A stretch of DNA of 64,000 nucleotides, from positions 2,108,001 through 2,172,000 of the forward strand of contig CP011077.1 in assembly GCA_000963575.1 (NCBI GenBank), read 5' to 3'. The notes beneath the pieces are model-generated. The model was not told where the DNA came from and made no database searches. It saw only the letters and a list, made by a program, of their open reading frames with translations. Of the stretch, positions 42,359 through 51,205 are shown one piece after another (position 1 is the stretch's first letter; the number at the start of each line of letters is the position of its first letter). The position numbers were made by a program, and so were the translations under genes. The DNA comes from Klebsiella michiganensis. GTDB taxonomy: Bacteria > Pseudomonadota > Gammaproteobacteria > Enterobacterales > Enterobacteriaceae.

Positions 42359-43603
42359 CCACCGTGACAGCGTTGAGGCGATAACGCAGGTCAGCAACAG
42401 GCCGGGGAGCAGCGTAAATTCCCCGGTCATTTCACAAATCATCAGCGTCGCCATAATCGGCGCGTGGGTAGTGGCCGCCAGCAAAGACGCCATTCCCGTC
42501 AGCCCAAGCAGGATCATCAGCGGTTCGCTCCCGCCCCACAAGCCACAAACCTGGCCAAACAGCATTCCCAGCGCAGCCCCCATAAACAGCGTGGGCGTAA
42601 ATACGCCGCCAGGTGCGCCGGAGCCGCTGCTGGCCATCACCGCCAGCAGTTTGCACAGTAATACCCCAGCCACAAACAGCAGCGCGGGGGGGCTGGTCAG
42701 AAACGATTGCACCACGCTGTAGCCGTTGCCCCAGGCCGTCGGGGTCACGAGCGAAAGAAGGCCGACAATCAGCCCGCCGAGCGCCAGCTGCAGCGGGGGC
42801 GAAAGTTTTAGTGACCGGAACAGCGTGCTGCTTTGCGCCAGCAGCCAGAGAACCAGCGGCCCAAGAACCCCTGCGGTTAAGCCGAGCAGCGCCATGAGCC
42901 CATACTGAGAAGGCAGCGGTGGGTCAAGAAGCGTCACGATATACAGCGGTGCCTGGCCGCCGTTCAACAAATGGGTCATCAGCAGGGCGCTGACCGCGGC
43001 AATCACCACCGGCCCCAGAGAAGCAAGCATCAGCGAGCCAAACAGAATCTCCGCGATAAACAAGCTGCCCGCCAGCGGCGCGTGGTAGGCGCTCGCCATC
43101 CCGGCAGCCGCACCGCAGGCCACCCACAGCTTCCATTCCTTATCCGGGGTAAAGCGTTGGGCAAACAGCGAGGCAAAAACCGTGGCCAGCAGAATCATCG
43201 CCCCTTCACGTCCGATTGCGCTCCCGCTGGCGACAACGATCAATGACGCGGCGGACTTCACCAGGCTTGACGGCACGTCCAGGCGACCATCGCCGGTTTC
43301 GATGGCTTCCATATAGTCCGTGGGGGCAGAAGGGCGCTGACGAGTGGCTCGCTGCCAGCTCCACAGCAGAAGCCCGGCCAGCAGGCCTCCGGCCGCAGGC
43401 GTCAGCGCTCGTCGCCAGGGCTCGAGAGCCGCGGCGGCTGCAACCAGGCTGCCGCCGTGGTCGCCGAGGAAAACGTTCTCAAGGAGATACATGGCCTCGC
43501 GAAATAGCCAGACCACCAGCGCGGAAGCCAGGCCAATGAAGACCGCAATCACCAGCCGGCGAAGCATCTCTCTGATGTCAGGAAAGGCATGTAAACGGTG
43601 CAT
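42311..43603 (-). CDS. clcB: ClcB, voltage-gated chloride channel/antiporter
   Basis: 430 aa inner-membrane CLC-family protein with more than ten hydrophobic helices. The chloride-binding SGSAIGREGAM and GAPGGVFTPTLFMGAALG motifs are present. In E. coli ClcA and ClcB move Cl-/H+ and support extreme acid resistance. Its place next to bioD2 matches E. coli; the OsmU operon follows in the upstream direction. Confidence 0.9.
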   Translation of the reverse strand: MHRLHAFPDIREMLRRLVIAVFIGLASALVVWLFREAMYLLENVFLGDHGGSLVAAAAALEPWRRALTPAAGGLLAGLLLWSWQRATRQRPSAPTDYMEAIETGDGRLDVPSSLVKSAASLIVVASGSAIGREGAMILLATVFASLFAQRFTPDKEWKLWVACGAAAGMASAYHAPLAGSLFIAEILFGSLMLASLGPVVIAAVSALLMTHLLNGGQAPLYIVTLLDPPLPSQYGLMALLGLTAGVLGPLVLWLLAQSSTLFRSLKLSPPLQLALGGLIVGLLSLVTPTAWGNGYSVVQSFLTSPPALLFVAGVLLCKLLAVMASSGSGAPGGVFTPTLFMGAALGMLFGQVCGLWGGSEPLMILLGLTGMASLLAATTHAPIMATLMICEMTGEFTLLPGLLLTCVIASTLSRWLRPQSVYRQSAAQPG

Positions 43604-43703
43604 AGCGCATAATATGGCGAAGGAATGGCGCTATTGTGGGGGAGAATGTCGATAAGCTCAAAGGAAAATGCGCCGCCGGAAAGCAGCGCATCGGATTGAT
43701 GAC

Positions 43704-43735
43704 AAACACCCGAAAAACAGGGTTTTCGGGTGTTT
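43704..43735. repeat. 13-bp stem hairpin between clcB and osmV
   Basis: AAACACCCGAAAA (43704-43716) and TTTTCGGGTGTTT (43723-43735) form a perfect stem around a 6-nt loop. It is 101 bp from the clcB start and could be an orphan terminator or regulatory hairpin. Confidence 0.55.
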
Positions 43736-43815
43736 GGGGCAAACCAGAGAACATAATTCATTGTTTTTATTAGGCCGAAGTTCGGGTTTTTTGGACAATG
43801 AACGTTGCCAGCTGT

Positions 43816-43845
43816 CTGATGCCCCGCAGAAAGGCAGGGCATCAG
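43816..43845 (-). terminator. Hairpin after osmV
   Basis: CTGATGCCC (43816-43824) and GGGCATCAG (43837-43845) form a 9-bp stem 5 bp past the osmV stop. The T-run is weak on the minus strand. Confidence 0.55.
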
Positions 43846-43850
43846 GGGGA

Positions 43851-44996
43851 TTAACTTTGCTGAATATTCAGCGCCCGACGCGTTCGGCCCGAGCTGAGAT
43901 AATCGGCAATATAATCCTGCGAAATCTCCCCGCTGTATCGACCTTCTTCATCGGTGATTGGCATCCAGACCATGTTGTGCTCATAGAGCTTGGAGAGCAC
44001 GATGCGCAAGTTTTCCTCCGCGCGGCCGGTCACCCGGAACGGGTGAAGAAGATCGGTGCAGGTGCCCGTCGCGCCTCGTGCCTCACGCCGCTTAACGAAG
44101 CCCAGCGGTTTGCCGCCGGCATCCACGATGGTGATGGAGCGCATGTCGTTGTCGTCCATGGTGGTGAAAGCCTCTGCCAACGGCGTGGACTCCCGAGCCG
44201 TAATGGTGGGCTGCTGGTCGGTCACATCCCCGGCCTGGACCAGCAGCAGGCGTTTCAGCGTGCGGTCCTGGCCGACGAATGACCCGACGAAGTCATTGGC
44301 GGGTTTAGCCAGCAGCTCGTCGGGGCTGGCGCACTGCACGATTTTACCCTGGCGGAAGACCGCAATCCGGTCGCCCAGTTTTAGCGCCTCGTCGATGTCG
44401 TGGCTGACCAGCATCACCGTTTTCTTCAGCTGGCGCTGCATCTCCAGAAATTCGTTCTGGATGGTTTCGCGGTTAATCGGGTCAACCGCGCCAAAGGGCT
44501 CATCCATCAGCAGCACCGGAGGATCTGCCGCCAGGGCACGGATCACACCGATACGCTGCTGCTGGCCGCCAGACATTTCTCGCGGATAGCGGTTGAGGAA
44601 GCGGTTAGGATCGAGGGCGACCATGCTCATCAACTCCCGGGCGCGCTCTTTACAGCGGGCTTTGTCCCAGCCCAACATGCGCGGCACAACGGTGATGTTC
44701 TCTTCAATCGTCATGTTCGGAAACAGACCGATTTGCTGGATAACGTAGCCGATGTTGCGGCGCAGAGTGACGGTATCGAGATCGTTGGTGTCCTGGCCGT
44801 TGATTAAAATCTTGCCCCCGGTGGGCTTTATCAGGCGATTGATCATTTTCAGCGTGGTGGTTTTGCCGCAGCCGGACGGGCCGAGGAGCACACACATTTC
44901 CCCTTCGGGTACGTTCAGGCTGATGTTGTCGACAGCGTTAAAAGTCTGGCCATTTTTCTGTACAAATTGTCGCGTGAGGTTTTCAAGTTTTATCAT
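43851..44996 (-). CDS. osmV: Osmoprotectant ABC transporter ATPase OsmV
   Basis: 381 aa. Walker A GPSGCGKTTT, signature MSGGQQQR, Walker B VLLMDEP, H-loop VSHD, then a C-terminal CBS-domain region (about residues 250-365) as in glycine-betaine/QAT-type importers. Last gene of an operon matching the Salmonella OsmU system (osmVWXY, beside clcB there too), which takes up glycine betaine and choline-O-sulfate under osmotic stress. Confidence 0.85.
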   Translation of the reverse strand: MIKLENLTRQFVQKNGQTFNAVDNISLNVPEGEMCVLLGPSGCGKTTTLKMINRLIKPTGGKILINGQDTNDLDTVTLRRNIGYVIQQIGLFPNMTIEENITVVPRMLGWDKARCKERARELMSMVALDPNRFLNRYPREMSGGQQQRIGVIRALAADPPVLLMDEPFGAVDPINRETIQNEFLEMQRQLKKTVMLVSHDIDEALKLGDRIAVFRQGKIVQCASPDELLAKPANDFVGSFVGQDRTLKRLLLVQAGDVTDQQPTITARESTPLAEAFTTMDDNDMRSITIVDAGGKPLGFVKRREARGATGTCTDLLHPFRVTGRAEENLRIVLSKLYEHNMVWMPITDEEGRYSGEISQDYIADYLSSGRTRRALNIQQS

Positions 44997-45029
44997 TATC
45001 AGGTCCTCTTTGGCGCTGGTCTCAGCGCC

Positions 45030-45227
45030 TTAATTCATAAGCTTGCGGCGGGAGTCTTCACACTTCTGTTTCAGACGCTGCACCGCGTCCGGCAGCATAG
45101 GTGCGGTCATCATATGGCGATAGGTCATGCACTCGGGTGTCTCCTGAGGCGGTTTCGGCGCTGGCCGGGTGGAGCAGGCGGTCAGCAGCGCCAAAGATGC
45201 AAGCATGCAGAGTCGGGCGAAATGCAT
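45030..45227 (-). CDS. Small lipoprotein inserted in the OsmU operon
   Basis: 65 aa from ATG 45227, with GAGG upstream; the 6-codon extension to 45245 overlaps osmW. A lipoprotein signal (LCMLASLALLTAC, lipobox LTAC-S) is followed by a proline-rich link and a short helical, Cys-containing C-terminus (TPECMTYRHMMTAPM). I do not recognise a family. It lies 11 bp after osmW and 33 bp before osmV, so it is co-transcribed with the transporter. Confidence 0.75.
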   Translation of the reverse strand: MHFARLCMLASLALLTACSTRPAPKPPQETPECMTYRHMMTAPMLPDAVQRLKQKCEDSRRKLMN

Positions 45228-45238
45228 AGCGGCCTCTT

Positions 45239-45877
45239 CTACCATTTTGTGAAATGCAGCTGCAGGCGATGCAGCAGCCAGTCGAGCACGATAGCTAACA
45301 GGCAGATCATTACCGCCCCGGCAATCAGCATGCGGATGTCACTCCCGCCGATGCCGTTGAGCAGCAGTAAGCCCAGGCCACCCGCGCCAATGACGGCGGC
45401 AATCGCCATGACGCCAATATTCATCACCACAGCGGTACGGATCCCGCCAAAAATCACCGGCAGCGCCATGGGAATTTCCACCCAGCGCAAGCGCTGCCAA
45501 AAGGTCATGCCGATGCCTCGTCCGGCTTCACGTAGCCCCGGCGGCAGGCTGTCCAGTGCGGTGTGGGTGTTGCGGACAATAGGCAGCAGCGAATAAAGGA
45601 ACACCGCCGTGACCGCAGGCACCACGCCTATACCCTGACCGATCAGTGAAAACAGGGGAATCATCAGGCCAAACAGCGCGACGGATGGAAAGGTAAGCAA
45701 AATCGTGGCAAAGCCGAGTATCGGCGTGGCGAGCCATTTATGGCGCACGATAAGAATGCCCAGCGGCACGCCAATGAGGATTGCCATGCCGACGGCAATC
45801 AGCACCAGCCACAGGTGATGCAGGGTGAGGGAACCAATATACCCTGCGTTATCAATCATATAATGTAACGTTTCCAC
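45239..45877 (-). CDS. osmW: Osmoprotectant ABC transporter permease OsmW
   Basis: 212 aa with about five hydrophobic helices and the EAA-type loop region (LREAGRGIGMTFWQRL) that contacts the ATPase. The protein is of the OpuCB/ProW-like permease class. It follows the binding-protein gene by 9 bp. Confidence 0.82.
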   Translation of the reverse strand: METLHYMIDNAGYIGSLTLHHLWLVLIAVGMAILIGVPLGILIVRHKWLATPILGFATILLTFPSVALFGLMIPLFSLIGQGIGVVPAVTAVFLYSLLPIVRNTHTALDSLPPGLREAGRGIGMTFWQRLRWVEIPMALPVIFGGIRTAVVMNIGVMAIAAVIGAGGLGLLLLNGIGGSDIRMLIAGAVMICLLAIVLDWLLHRLQLHFTKW

Positions 45878-45886
45878 GATACCTCC

Positions 45887-46792
45887 TCAGAGCAAGCCTT
45901 TCTGCTGCAGGAATTCACGGGCTACCTGCTGCGGGGTTTCATGGTCGATATCAACTTTAGCGTTCAGGGTTGTTATCACCTCATTGTTCAGCTCGGACGA
46001 AAGGGTGTTCAGCGCCTCCTCAAGGCCCGGATGCGAGTCCAGCACGTCTTTACGCACCACAGGCGTGACAGCGTAACTTGGGAAGAAGCCCTTATCGTCC
46101 ACCAGCGCTTTCAGGTCAAAGCCCTTCATGCGCCCGTCGGTGGTGTAGATCAGACCGGCATCAACGAACCCATCGCGAATGGCGTTATAGACAAGGCCGG
46201 GGTCCATCTGGCGGATCTGCGGGCGGTCCAGCGGCATGTTGTAAACCTGCTGTAGCGGCTTCAGGCCGTCGCTGCGCCCGGCAAACTCCAGATCCAGGCC
46301 CAGCATCCAGTTATGTTTCGGGTCGGTCTGGCGAATATGTTCGATGCGTTCCACCAGCTGTGACATCGTGGTAATGCCTTCCTTTTCTGCCCGCTCGCGC
46401 TTCATGGCAAAGGCGTAGGTGTTGTTCATCTCCGCCGGTTTAAGCCAGACGAGGCCGAGCTTAGCGTCCAGTTTTTTGACCGTGTTGTACGACTCTTCCG
46501 GCGTCATTCGCTTATTAATGTGGTTGAAGATAATCAGCGAGGTGCCGGTGTACTCCCAGGTCATGTCAATCTGCTTATTGATCATCGCATTGCGGGAAAT
46601 CACCGTGGCAATGTTGGTCTGGGGCGTCACCTGAAAGCCCTTTTTAGCCAGATACTGCGTGGTCATGGCCGACAAAATATGCTGCTCGGTAAAGCTTTTG
46701 GTCGCCAGAATCAGCGGTGCGGCCTGGGCCTGCGAGGCGATAAGGGATGCCGCGGCAAACGCCGTCGTCAGCACCCGTGAAAGTAGTCTCAT
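45887..46792 (-). CDS. osmX: Osmoprotectant-binding periplasmic protein OsmX
   Basis: 301 aa with a signal peptide (VLTTAFAAASLIASQAQA), followed by a glycine-betaine/choline-type (OpuCC/QAT family) binding domain, beginning LILATKSFTEQHIL and with conserved MTWEYTGTSL. Middle gene of the operon. Confidence 0.85.
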   Translation of the reverse strand: MRLLSRVLTTAFAAASLIASQAQAAPLILATKSFTEQHILSAMTTQYLAKKGFQVTPQTNIATVISRNAMINKQIDMTWEYTGTSLIIFNHINKRMTPEESYNTVKKLDAKLGLVWLKPAEMNNTYAFAMKRERAEKEGITTMSQLVERIEHIRQTDPKHNWMLGLDLEFAGRSDGLKPLQQVYNMPLDRPQIRQMDPGLVYNAIRDGFVDAGLIYTTDGRMKGFDLKALVDDKGFFPSYAVTPVVRKDVLDSHPGLEEALNTLSSELNNEVITTLNAKVDIDHETPQQVAREFLQQKGLL

Positions 46793-46810
46793 AAACGCTC
46801 CTTATTGTTG

Positions 46811-47527
46811 TTATTGGGCGGTGTGGGGGCTGAGCACCCGACCCAGGCTGGCAAGCGCCAGATCGAGGATCAGGGCAAACAGGGCCGTCGCCACGGCGCC
46901 GAGAATCAGCGTTGGGAAGTCATTCAGGTAAATCCCCGGGAAGATAAGTTCCCCGTAGCTGCTCGCGCCGATAAGAAAGGCCAGCGGCGCCGTACCGACG
47001 TTAATGGCGGTGGCAATCCGCACGCCGGAAAGAATCACCGGCCAGGCGTTCGGGATTTCTACCTGACGCAGCCGCTGCATTTTGGTCATGCCAATCCCGT
47101 TGGCGGCTTCGATAAGCGACGCCGGGACGCTGCACAGCCCGGCATAGGTATTGCGCACGATGGGTAGCAGTGAGGCGAGGAATAGGGCGATGATGGCCGG
47201 TTTGTCGCCGATGCCAATGATCACCATCGCCAGCGCTAACACCGCCAGCGGCGGAAGCGTATTGCCAATGTTGAAAATTTGCATGACGTACTCTGCCCAG
47301 CGGCGAGCCGCAGGTCGGCTGAGTAAAATCCCGCTAGGAATACCGACCAGCAGGGCGAGCGCCATAGAGCTGAAGACCAGAATCAGGTGCTGCTGCCCGA
47401 GGTAGAGTAAATCGACCTGGCGGGCTTTAAGGGTGTCGAGGCCGATGCCCCAAACCAGTAGACCGAGCACTAAAAAAAGCGCAAGCAGTCCGAGCAGGAA
47501 CCGTGTTGCGAAGGATGCGTTTTGCAT
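46811..47527 (-). CDS. osmY: Osmoprotectant ABC transporter permease OsmY
   Basis: 238 aa from ATG 47527 (MQNASFATRFLLG), with GGAG upstream; an ORF extension to 47551 is less likely. Six hydrophobic helices and the LIEAANGIGMTKMQRL cytoplasmic loop are visible. First gene of the OsmU-like operon, 18 bp before osmX. The symbol refers to the Salmonella OsmU gene and not to the E. coli periplasmic OsmY. Confidence 0.8.
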   Translation of the reverse strand: MQNASFATRFLLGLLALFLVLGLLVWGIGLDTLKARQVDLLYLGQQHLILVFSSMALALLVGIPSGILLSRPAARRWAEYVMQIFNIGNTLPPLAVLALAMVIIGIGDKPAIIALFLASLLPIVRNTYAGLCSVPASLIEAANGIGMTKMQRLRQVEIPNAWPVILSGVRIATAINVGTAPLAFLIGASSYGELIFPGIYLNDFPTLILGAVATALFALILDLALASLGRVLSPHTAQ

Positions 47528-47551
47528 TGCAGTGTGTCTCCCTGGGTGCAC

Positions 47552-47787
47552 GCGTTATCGCCGCCGGGGGGCGGCCTGTTGTTATGCCATGTGTCGGCAG
47601 GGTGTCTGGAGCTATAGCAACGCAGCGGGAAGGATTCCAGTTTATGGGACAATTAAGGGGCTAATGGTTTAGCAGATAAAGTATTGCTCAGGCCTTATGG
47701 CTTCTGGTCTGTGGGAGAAAAGTAAAGATTTGTCTTAAAAATGTTAATCATAAGTGACGTTGTCACATTTAATGGATGCGGAACTCC
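47552..47787. promoter_or_regulatory. Upstream region of the OsmU operon
   Basis: Most of the 287-bp gap before the dmsD terminator. It must hold the OsmU promoter. A GTGAC-GTT-GTCAC palindrome at 47754-47766 is the only clear dyad. No gene could be supported. Confidence 0.45.
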
Positions 47788-47833
47788 CTGGTTTTTCAGG
47801 AAACCGGACATGCCCGGCTGCCTGAAAGCCCAG
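47788..47833 (-). terminator. Branched hairpin after dmsD
   Basis: Outer arms CTGG/CCAG, then TTTCAGG/CCTGAAA (minus strand) with an inner CCGG pair, ending 5 bp past the dmsD stop. No clear T-run. Confidence 0.5.
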
Positions 47834-47838
47834 GATTC

Positions 47839-48465
47839 TTAGAAATGTAGTTGTTTGCAGGCAACGGGCATCAACATGCCCTTTTGCCAGCCTGAGAGGG
47901 TGAGTTTCGCCAGATCGCCAAGGCCACGATAGAAATCATTCGCCGCGTTGTCGGTAAACAGGTTCAGATAACGTTCGGCCCAGGGCAGCAGATGCCAGGC
48001 CAGCAGCTCATCCAGCGGCTGCTGTTGCCCCTGGTCGGCAAGCCAGGCCGCCAGCATCAGCATTAAGCCAAAATGATCTTCAGGTTCGTTTTGTTCCGTT
48101 TGCGGGGCAAAGCCTTGGGCGCGCATCCACTGGCGAAGTTCCAGCAGCGAGTCGCCAAACAGCACGTTCTCTTTGTCGAGATAAACGGAGCCCCACGGCG
48201 GGGCGGGCAGCGCATAGGGGCCGATAAACAGGCGCTGGAACTCTTCGTTTATCGGCGTGAGCTGGTCCGCCAGGCCTGCGGCCATCAGCGGCGCAATTGT
48301 CGTCAGCTTCGGAGTCTGGAACGGCCATTCGCTCACCCAGTCCGGGGTCGAAAGCATCGCCATCAGCGAGGCGCAGTCAGGGTGGCTGGGGGCATGATAA
48401 AACAGGGCTCCGAGCACCCGGCCGCTAAGGGCAATCGCCGACAGACGTTGTTGTTCAGAGAGCAT
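47839..48465 (-). CDS. dmsD: DmsD, Tat proofreading chaperone
   Basis: 208 aa, all-helical TorD/DmsD family protein. DmsD binds the twin-arginine leader of DmsA/YnfE-type reductases and holds them until the molybdenum cofactor is inserted. The gene lies downstream of such a reductase gene here, separated by 93 bp and a hairpin. Typical size is about 204 aa. Confidence 0.88.
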   Translation of the reverse strand: MLSEQQRLSAIALSGRVLGALFYHAPSHPDCASLMAMLSTPDWVSEWPFQTPKLTTIAPLMAAGLADQLTPINEEFQRLFIGPYALPAPPWGSVYLDKENVLFGDSLLELRQWMRAQGFAPQTEQNEPEDHFGLMLMLAAWLADQGQQQPLDELLAWHLLPWAERYLNLFTDNAANDFYRGLGDLAKLTLSGWQKGMLMPVACKQLHF

Positions 48466-48487
48466 TTTTAATTCCTTTCGGTCCAGG

Positions 48488-48522
48488 TACCTGGCTCCGC
48501 TTTATGTCGCCGGAGCCAGGTA
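48488..48522. repeat. 12-bp stem hairpin between dmsA-like gene and dmsD
   Basis: TACCTGGCTCCG (48488-48499) and CGGAGCCAGGTA (48511-48522) are perfect 12-bp arms with an 11-nt loop. On the minus strand a T-run precedes rather than follows the stem, so this is not a normal terminator for dmsA; it may be an RNA-processing or stabilising structure. Confidence 0.6.
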
Positions 48523-48558
48523 AAAAACAGGCAAAGTGACATACCTTTGCCATGACGC

Positions 48559-51000
48559 TTAAATCTTCTTAATTTCAACCAGATTGGTATGCTGCGGGTT
48601 ACCTTTTGCCAGCGGCGAAGGGCGATGCGTGGTCAGCGTATTTATGCAGGCGCCGTGGTCAATGCGGTCGCCGTTCATGTCGGCGTCGTGCCAGGCCCCC
48701 TGGCCCATGGCGGCAACGCCCGGCATGATGCGTGGGGTAACCTTCGCCTCAATGTGCACCTCCCCGCGCCCGTTGAACACGCTAACTTTGTCGCCGTTGG
48801 CAATGCCGCGACGTCTGGCATCGAGCGGGTTAATCCAGACTTCCTGACGCGCCGCGGCCTGCAGGACGTCAATGTTGCCGTAGGTTGAGTGAGTTCTGGA
48901 TTTGTAGTGGAACCCAAACAGCTGGAGAGGAAATTCGCTGCGCTGAGGGTCGTCCCAGCCTTCAAAGGTCGAGGCATACACCGGCAGAGGGCTGATGGTT
49001 TCGTCTTTTTCCAGCTCCCAGCTGGCGGCAATCCCGGCGAGTTTGCTGGAATAAATTTCAATTTTGCCGGACGGCGTTTTCAGCGGATTGGCCTGCGGGT
49101 CTTCGCGGAATTTTTTGTAGGCCACGAAATGGCCGGCCGGATCCTTTCGCTTGTAAATGCCCATCGCTCGCAGATCTTCATAGGCAGGCAGCGCGGGGTC
49201 TTTTGCCAGCATTTTTGCGTACAAATATTGCAGCCACTCGCGCTGGGTTCGTCCTTCCGTGAAGGCCTGATGCACCTCGTCGCCCAGCCGTTTTGCCACT
49301 TCGCTCATCATCCAGTAGATAGGCCGGCGCTCGAACTTAGGCGCGGTGGCGGGCTGAATGAAAATCAGGTAGCCCATATTGCCGGCGTAGTCGTTAGGAA
49401 TGATGTCCTCCTGCTCGACGGTCATCAGGTCCGGCAGCAGGATATCGGCGTATTTCGCCGACGAAGTCATAAAGTTCTCGATCACCACAATCATTTCGCA
49501 TTGCTTGTCATCCTGCAAAATGGCGTGGGTTTTATTGATGTCGGAGTGTTGGTTAATGATGGTGTTGCCGGCATAGTTCCAGATGAACTTGATCGGTACA
49601 TCCAGCTTTTCTTTCCCGCGAACGCCGTCTCGTTTAGCCGTCATTTCCGGCCCGCGAGTGATGGCGTCCGTCCAGCTAAAGCAAGAGATCTGCGTTTTGA
49701 CCGGATTTTCCAGCACCGGCATGCGTTCAATGGTGATGGTATAGGTGGATTCACGCGCGCCGCTGTTGCCGCCGTTAATCCCCACGTTACCGGTCAGGAT
49801 CGGCAGCATGGCAATGGCGCGTGAGGTTAACTCGCCGTTAGCCTGGCGCTGAGGCCCCCAGCCCTGGGCAATGTAGGCGGGTTTTGCGCCCGAAATTTCA
49901 CGCGCCAGCTTGATGATTCTGTCCGCCGGGATGCCGGTAATCGCGGAAGCCCACTGCGGCGTTTTTTCTATCCCATCGTCGCCCTGGCCTAAAATATAGG
50001 CTTTGTAGTGGCCATTGCGCGGGGCATCAGCAGGCAGGGTTTTCTCATCATAGCCGAGGCAGTATTTGTCCAGGAAAGGCTGATCGACCAGGTTTTCAAC
50101 GATCATGACGTGAGCCAGGCCGGCCACCAGCGCGGCATCCGTTCCGGGGCGAATAGGGATCCATTCATCTTCCCGGCCTGCGGCGGTGTCGGTATAGCGT
50201 GGATCGATAACAATCATGCGGGCGTTTGAACGTTCGCGAGCCTGCTCAAGGTAATAAGTGATACCGCCGCCGCTCATGCGCGTTTCCGCCGGATTATTAC
50301 CAAACAGGACGACAAGTTTGCTGTTTTCAATATCCGACGTGCTGTTGCCGTCATTGCTGCCGTAGGTGTACGGCATGGCACAGGCGATTTGGGCCGTGCT
50401 GTAGGTGCCGTAGTGGCTCAGAAAACCGCCGTAGCAGTTCATCAGCCTGGCGACCAGCGAGGCGTAAGGGGAAGAGCGGGTGATATTCCCGCCGACCACG
50501 CCGGAAGAGTAATTAATGTAGACCGCTTCGTTGCCATATTTTTCGACGGTCTGCTTCAGGCTGAGGCTGACTATCTCCAGCGCTTCGTCCCAACTGATGC
50601 GCTCAAATTTACCCTCACCCCGTTTGCCCACGCGTTTCATCGGGTAATTCAGCCGTTCTGGATGGTTGATCCTACGGCGGATGGAGCGTCCACGCAGGCA
50701 GGCGCGAACCTGGTGATCGCCATAGGAATCCAGCCCGGTATTGTCCGTTTCTACCCAATAAACTTCTTCGTCGCGAACGTGCAGCCGCAGGGCGCAGCGG
50801 CTTCCGCAGTTGACCGAACAGGCTCCCCAGACGACTTTGTCTTTATTATCCGGCGACAGGGCGTCCGCAACCGCGGCGGCGGCGCTACGGATGCCAAAAG
50901 GCAGCGAAATGCCGCCTGCGGCGAGGGCCAGGCCGCCAATGGCTGATGATTTTACCAGGCTGCGGCGGCTAATCCCGCCTGGATGATTGAGGTTCGACAT
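48559..51000 (-). CDS. ynfE: DMSO/selenate reductase-type catalytic subunit (YnfE/DmsA family)
   Basis: 813 aa from ATG 51000, which has GGAGAG 4-5 nt upstream; the ATG at 51012 is less likely. Tat leader SRRSLVKSSAIGGLAL, then the [4Fe-4S] ligands CSVNCGSRC and RACLRG, and a molybdopterin-guanine-dinucleotide domain set over the rest. E. coli YnfE/YnfF are selenate/DMSO-type reductases with YnfG and YnfH. Here no genes for the iron-sulphur subunit or the membrane anchor follow; dmsD comes next, so its electron source is unclear. Named by synteny; ynfE or ynfF would fit. Confidence 0.85.
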   Translation of the reverse strand: MSNLNHPGGISRRSLVKSSAIGGLALAAGGISLPFGIRSAAAAVADALSPDNKDKVVWGACSVNCGSRCALRLHVRDEEVYWVETDNTGLDSYGDHQVRACLRGRSIRRRINHPERLNYPMKRVGKRGEGKFERISWDEALEIVSLSLKQTVEKYGNEAVYINYSSGVVGGNITRSSPYASLVARLMNCYGGFLSHYGTYSTAQIACAMPYTYGSNDGNSTSDIENSKLVVLFGNNPAETRMSGGGITYYLEQARERSNARMIVIDPRYTDTAAGREDEWIPIRPGTDAALVAGLAHVMIVENLVDQPFLDKYCLGYDEKTLPADAPRNGHYKAYILGQGDDGIEKTPQWASAITGIPADRIIKLAREISGAKPAYIAQGWGPQRQANGELTSRAIAMLPILTGNVGINGGNSGARESTYTITIERMPVLENPVKTQISCFSWTDAITRGPEMTAKRDGVRGKEKLDVPIKFIWNYAGNTIINQHSDINKTHAILQDDKQCEMIVVIENFMTSSAKYADILLPDLMTVEQEDIIPNDYAGNMGYLIFIQPATAPKFERRPIYWMMSEVAKRLGDEVHQAFTEGRTQREWLQYLYAKMLAKDPALPAYEDLRAMGIYKRKDPAGHFVAYKKFREDPQANPLKTPSGKIEIYSSKLAGIAASWELEKDETISPLPVYASTFEGWDDPQRSEFPLQLFGFHYKSRTHSTYGNIDVLQAAARQEVWINPLDARRRGIANGDKVSVFNGRGEVHIEAKVTPRIMPGVAAMGQGAWHDADMNGDRIDHGACINTLTTHRPSPLAKGNPQHTNLVEIKKI

Positions 51001-51169
51001 CGCTCTCTCCATGACTTTTTGTCGTGTGGAAGACGTTATTTTTGTGTTTTTTTGTTTATCGGTGATTGCTGAGGCAGCCCGTCAAGGGGCGCTCGGGGGA
51101 GAGTGTTACTTAATTAGGAGTAGACGTTATTAACGCGAGTCAAAGTTGCGGTGGTTGAGGGCAAATAGA

Positions 51170-51199
51170 TAAAGAAAAGCAGGGTGCCGGGCACCCTGC
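51170..51199 (-). terminator. Rho-independent terminator of ynfD
   Basis: GCAGGGTGCC (51179-51188) and GGCACCCTGC (51190-51199) form a strong stem, followed on the minus strand by TTTTCTTT. It ends the ynfD transcript. Confidence 0.85.
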
Positions 51200-51205
51200 A
51201 GGTGA

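Noticed and set aside
47754..47766. GTGAC-GTT-GTCAC palindrome as another copy of the RND tetR operator
   Set aside because: It has the same half-site but a 3-nt rather than 14-nt spacing, so it is not the same operator.
48889..49824. 311-aa frame antisense to the reductase gene
   Set aside because: Wholly antisense to a gene with clear motifs; no family signature.
51001..51169. FNR site upstream of the reductase gene
   Set aside because: I looked for TTGAT-N4-ATCAA and found no acceptable match, although anaerobic control is expected.
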